Position numbers and translations under genes: made by a program. 64,000 nt of DNA from Onthophagus taurus (lineage: Eukaryota > Arthropoda > Insecta > Coleoptera > Scarabaeidae). Positions 60,490-64,000 of the stretch are shown here, in pieces; position 1 is the first letter of the stretch, and the number at the start of each line of letters is the position of its first letter. Below the pieces are notes generated by a model that worked only from the letters and a program-made list of their open reading frames with translations, was not told the DNA's origin and searched no databases. Location: NCBI RefSeq assembly GCF_036711975.1, contig NC_091971.1, positions 10,609,501 to 10,673,500 on the forward strand. The letters run 5' to 3'.

Positions 60490-63400
60490 ATGTGTAATTC
60501 TTGTTTACTCGATGATGTGAGATAATTAAACTGGTTGTTGGTGATTCGACCTTGGTTCGTGTCAAAAGTGTTGGTGCGATAATTTTCCTGTTCGCACCGC
60601 GTGTACTTGTCTTGCCATATTACTTTGTAAATGACGTATTTATGTATGTTTGATCGACACGTTGACGATTTTTTTTTTCTGGGTTAATGGAATCGAGAAT
60701 CTCGTATGTATGGAAGCCGCGCAATTTCGGAAAGTCGACGTGTAATTGCGAAACTTGCACAAAAGGCAACCGATAAATCACGGTGTCCTACGTTCGTTAA
60801 TGCAGCGGTTAACCGTTGTATAGTACGTTGTTGCATGCTAATAGGATTTTCTTCGGTAGTATTAATTTACTGTATTTTTTAATTCTTTAATTTAGGCCAC
60901 CTTGAAATCAACTCAATTAATTATTTATACATACGAAGTTTTTTTGTACGTATTTATGATCTTGTTATATTGGTGAAGTATCAAACAAATGTTTCAAAGG
61001 CTATTGATCCATCTGCTTCTATAATTAGTGCATTACCCCGTATTCGTAACGCCGCATGAACTCAATAATTGGATATAGTGCAGCTTCGTTCTCATTATAA
61101 TGATTCCCTTGTAAAATTTTCATTTAAAAATATTACTCCATTTTTTAACTCATACTTTAAAATAGTGCATGTATGATTAATCAAGAATCTCTACTTTCAT
61201 AACAACATTATTAAGTCATTGCGAAGTTATTCCTTATTATTACAATCGTATTATTCGTGTACTTATTTACATAAGCAAACCCATGAATATTAATCGAACC
61301 ATCAACGAACGTAAACTCGAACTATGTTTACCTTTTGAATAATTTGATTGGACATTTAGGAAGTTGGTTTTTGAAAAATCTTTATCTTAGTGCACAAGGA
61401 TTCTATTGTATGTTAAATTCAAGAATTTATAATAACTTGAGTTATATCTTAAAAACGATAAGTCACATGGGTAACTTGAATTCTAATTTATCCCAGCAAA
61501 AGTTTTCTAAAGGAATTCAGTGGTAATTACCCGGTAATTTCAAGCTGGAAAGTTAGTTAACGACGTGCATCAACCGAGTCGTAATTCACAAAAAAAGAAA
61601 TAGTTCGTTAGCGATGCTGGGTGCGTCGCTAAATGAAACGGTACAACGCGTCCTTGTGAGGAAGGCTGCCAAAAACACCTGGCACACTGGGTTGTGACGT
61701 TTCCGCTAATTCCGGATCCGGTGTGGTTTGGTTGTCGTGGGCGAAGAATGATAGGGGACACTGGAAAAATACGCGACATAAACAAACTGGAAAGCGCGGA
61801 AACAAAAATAGAGAAAACCTTGTCCCTACGAAACGACGGCGGCGGCGGCGGTTCGTCGTTTTGCATAGGCTTTGCATAAACTGCAAAGGTGGAATATTAA
61901 TGTCCCGTATGTCATTTCTATTTATAAAACCGTGGCGCGTTAGCTCAGCGAGAACGAACGAACGAACGTTCGTTGCGAAAACTCGGCCGTAAATTCAAAT
62001 CAAACCGGAGCTAGACAAAGCTGCAGACGTGCCAAAAACGCGCGGCTCAAATCCCCGGCTTTTGATGAATATTTAAGAGAAATGGATGATGAATGGATTA
62101 GCGTTATGTCGAAGAAGTATTATTGGAAACTCGTTTGCATCGATGGCCAATAAAAACGTTACGAGTAAATAAAAAAAATCGTTATGTATCGCCAATCTCT
62201 TTCCTTATCCTTATGCAAAGTCAGCCGTTCCCAAACTGTATTCAACAAATCATCACCAAGTATTTTAGAAGAAATTGTTATGTTGAATTTATAGAATAAT
62301 GATGCTTTTAACACAACAATGTTACGATAAATTACGAGAAATCTTCAAATTATACGCTGGCGACCTTGAGATTGTATAATCTCGGCTGCTAATTTCCTTC
62401 TGAAAATATTCCAGAAATACATTCCGTTATGATTTCACATTTACTACTGAATGCTCTCCAAACTTGTTTATTATAGCAAATGAAATGAAGGAGTTTCAGT
62501 TTTGAATCCTTTCAGGTAATTACGCACTAAACGTTATTATCATTCACAACTTGTTAAAGGATTATTGTAAATGATGTTGCGTACTCCGACCCTGCACTGC
62601 TTTAGTCCAAATTGCACAATAGCTTTCCTAACAGTTGAAAAACAACTTCAATTATAAATTTATGATTAAATTTTACGTTTACGTTTTAATGCGATTTTGA
62701 TAAAGAAGGAAGTATAGCTTATACAACGTTAGGAAGGAAGCTAAATTAATGAGATATCAAATAAATATTAAAGGATCATTAAAAAACGTTCTTTAATTGA
62801 ATCAATCGCTTAATGAAAACCCCAACAACGGAATAAACTTTTAAGTGGTTGAAAAATAGGGAGAAAGAAGGAAAGTAGGGAGGGAAATCTTAGGAACTAG
62901 AGACTTTAAAAACGATATAACAGATTTTATTCTTTCAATTACAAAATACGCTTTGTAATTGTGTGTGTCTTTTGAGGTGTATTTCGAAAATTTTATGGAG
63001 CAATCACAGAAGATTTTCATTAGGTTATCAGTTACACCTGCAAGCAAGGGAATCTCTTCAGTTGAAAACAACTAAGTCAAACTGGGCTGTGAGTATTAAG
63101 TTAGAACCAATTTTCAACTTTTTTGTAACTAAATTCACAGGAATGTTCAGTTAGGCAATTTTGAAAGAGACAAGAACGAAAGTTTCCTTTGCATGCTTAA
63201 AGTAAGGCCAGATTTCAATATATCATAACATAGTCTGAGAGAAAGCGCGAGTTAACACGTTGGTTATCAAGTTAGTGGCACGGTTCTACTAGAGTTATGA
63301 GGTATGGATGTCAAAGGGGTTGAAAACTTGGTAAATCATAGATAGATATACTAAACGTACACATAATCAAATTGCAAAACTTTCGCCTATGGCCATAACA

Positions 63401-64000
63401 TGGTGTAGGTATATACAATTTTGACAAATTCTAGTTTTAGATCAATGGCCCTATACTAATTTTCTGCTCGTTCTCACACTGTCTCCATCATAAGTATTAA
63501 TAAGTTCGTTTTTCTTCGCCTACCCATAACAATAACGTCGCCGGTGATTAAGCAAGTACATTGACAGTGTTTTTATGACTCGTTGTTGAAATTTGCTTGG
63601 CAGTCCTGGATGTCTGTTAGATTGACATGTCCGCTAAAGTCAATGAAAATCAATGATCAAATACCTTTATTTATTGAAATTGAAAATTTCTTGTAAATTT
63701 TATTGTTGTAATCTGTCAGAATTGTAGAATAGAGTTTTCTTTGTTAACATTTCAAGATTATCGTGCTAGCATTTCGAAATGGAGTAGGTGAACATTGACC
63801 AAAAAGAGATAAAAATGCTTCAGTATAGTCTAACAATTTTTTTGCACATGTTTTACATTGCACGTTCCAAGGTATTTGTTTTATTTATAACACTCCGAGG
63901 CATCTCGGATTTTCCTATATCGTTCGCACATGCTTTCTCTGCCTAACACTTTCTTTTGTGGATTGGGTCAATATTTGTTTTCAATTCCAAAACGTTTAGT
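60490..64000. other. Non-coding interval to window end
   Basis: No gene recognised. A GC-richer patch at 61560-62070 includes a (CGG)n run near 61840-61855 and a (CGAA)n run with the palindrome AACGAACGTTCGTT near 61963-61976. The final 1 kb is AT-rich with no identifiable element. Confidence 0.4.

Noticed and set aside
61570..61992. Several overlapping frames with GGGGG/RRRRR runs
   Set aside because: Produced by the (CGG)n simple repeat; no gene structure.
1..64000. CRISPR arrays, rRNA, tRNA genes
   Set aside because: No spaced direct repeats of CRISPR type and no rRNA words were seen. No A-box/B-box pair with cloverleaf potential was found by eye; a tRNAscan-SE run would be decisive.

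Overview
The window looks like nuclear DNA of an insect, most probably a beetle. It is AT-rich, has short GT-AG introns, a low gene density, and many decayed Tc1/mariner and non-LTR retroelements. Gene structures below were assembled by eye from splice sites, reading phase and family resemblance. No alignment or search was run.

Layout. (1) 0-7 kb: non-coding, with a fossil non-LTR endonuclease (2.5-3.3 kb). (2) 7.2-11.8 kb: a compact cluster of five related four-transmembrane protein genes. Two lie on the + strand (7456-7955, 7998-8675) and three on the - strand (8776-9834, 10085-10790, 10968-11697). They share an exon plan with a nearly fixed exon-2 length and an invariant 124-bp exon 3. (3) 12-17 kb: transposase and Jockey-like reverse transcriptase relics. 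(4) 18.2-23.3 kb, + strand: a Ras-superfamily gene of the RERG type with four coding exons. It has a probable 5' UTR exon and an RFX-type X-box in its promoter, and its G3 motif is lost. (5) 24.3-33 kb: retroelement relics, a five-copy 363-bp higher-order satellite (29812-31626), an RNase H fossil and a flanking dispersed repeat. (6) 33.7-34.3 kb, - strand: FIS1, the mitochondrial/peroxisomal fission adaptor, complete in two exons. (7) 34.8-35.7 kb: a Tc1-like fossil. (8) 39.4-40.9 kb, - strand: a complete 499-residue leucine-rich-repeat transmembrane receptor in one coding exon, with a spliced 5' UTR. (9) 42-47 kb: an RTE-like RT fossil, a foldback element and a 190-bp tandem array. (10) 47-64 kb: a gene desert with GC-rich islands, one Tc1 element split by a mariner element (49.88-52.11 kb) and a microRNA-like hairpin (55.67-55.77 kb).

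The identified genes do not form one pathway. The strongest leads are the tandem four-TM family with its conserved upstream block, the hairpin at 55.7 kb, the X-box at the GTPase-dead RERG-like gene, and the dimeric satellite.
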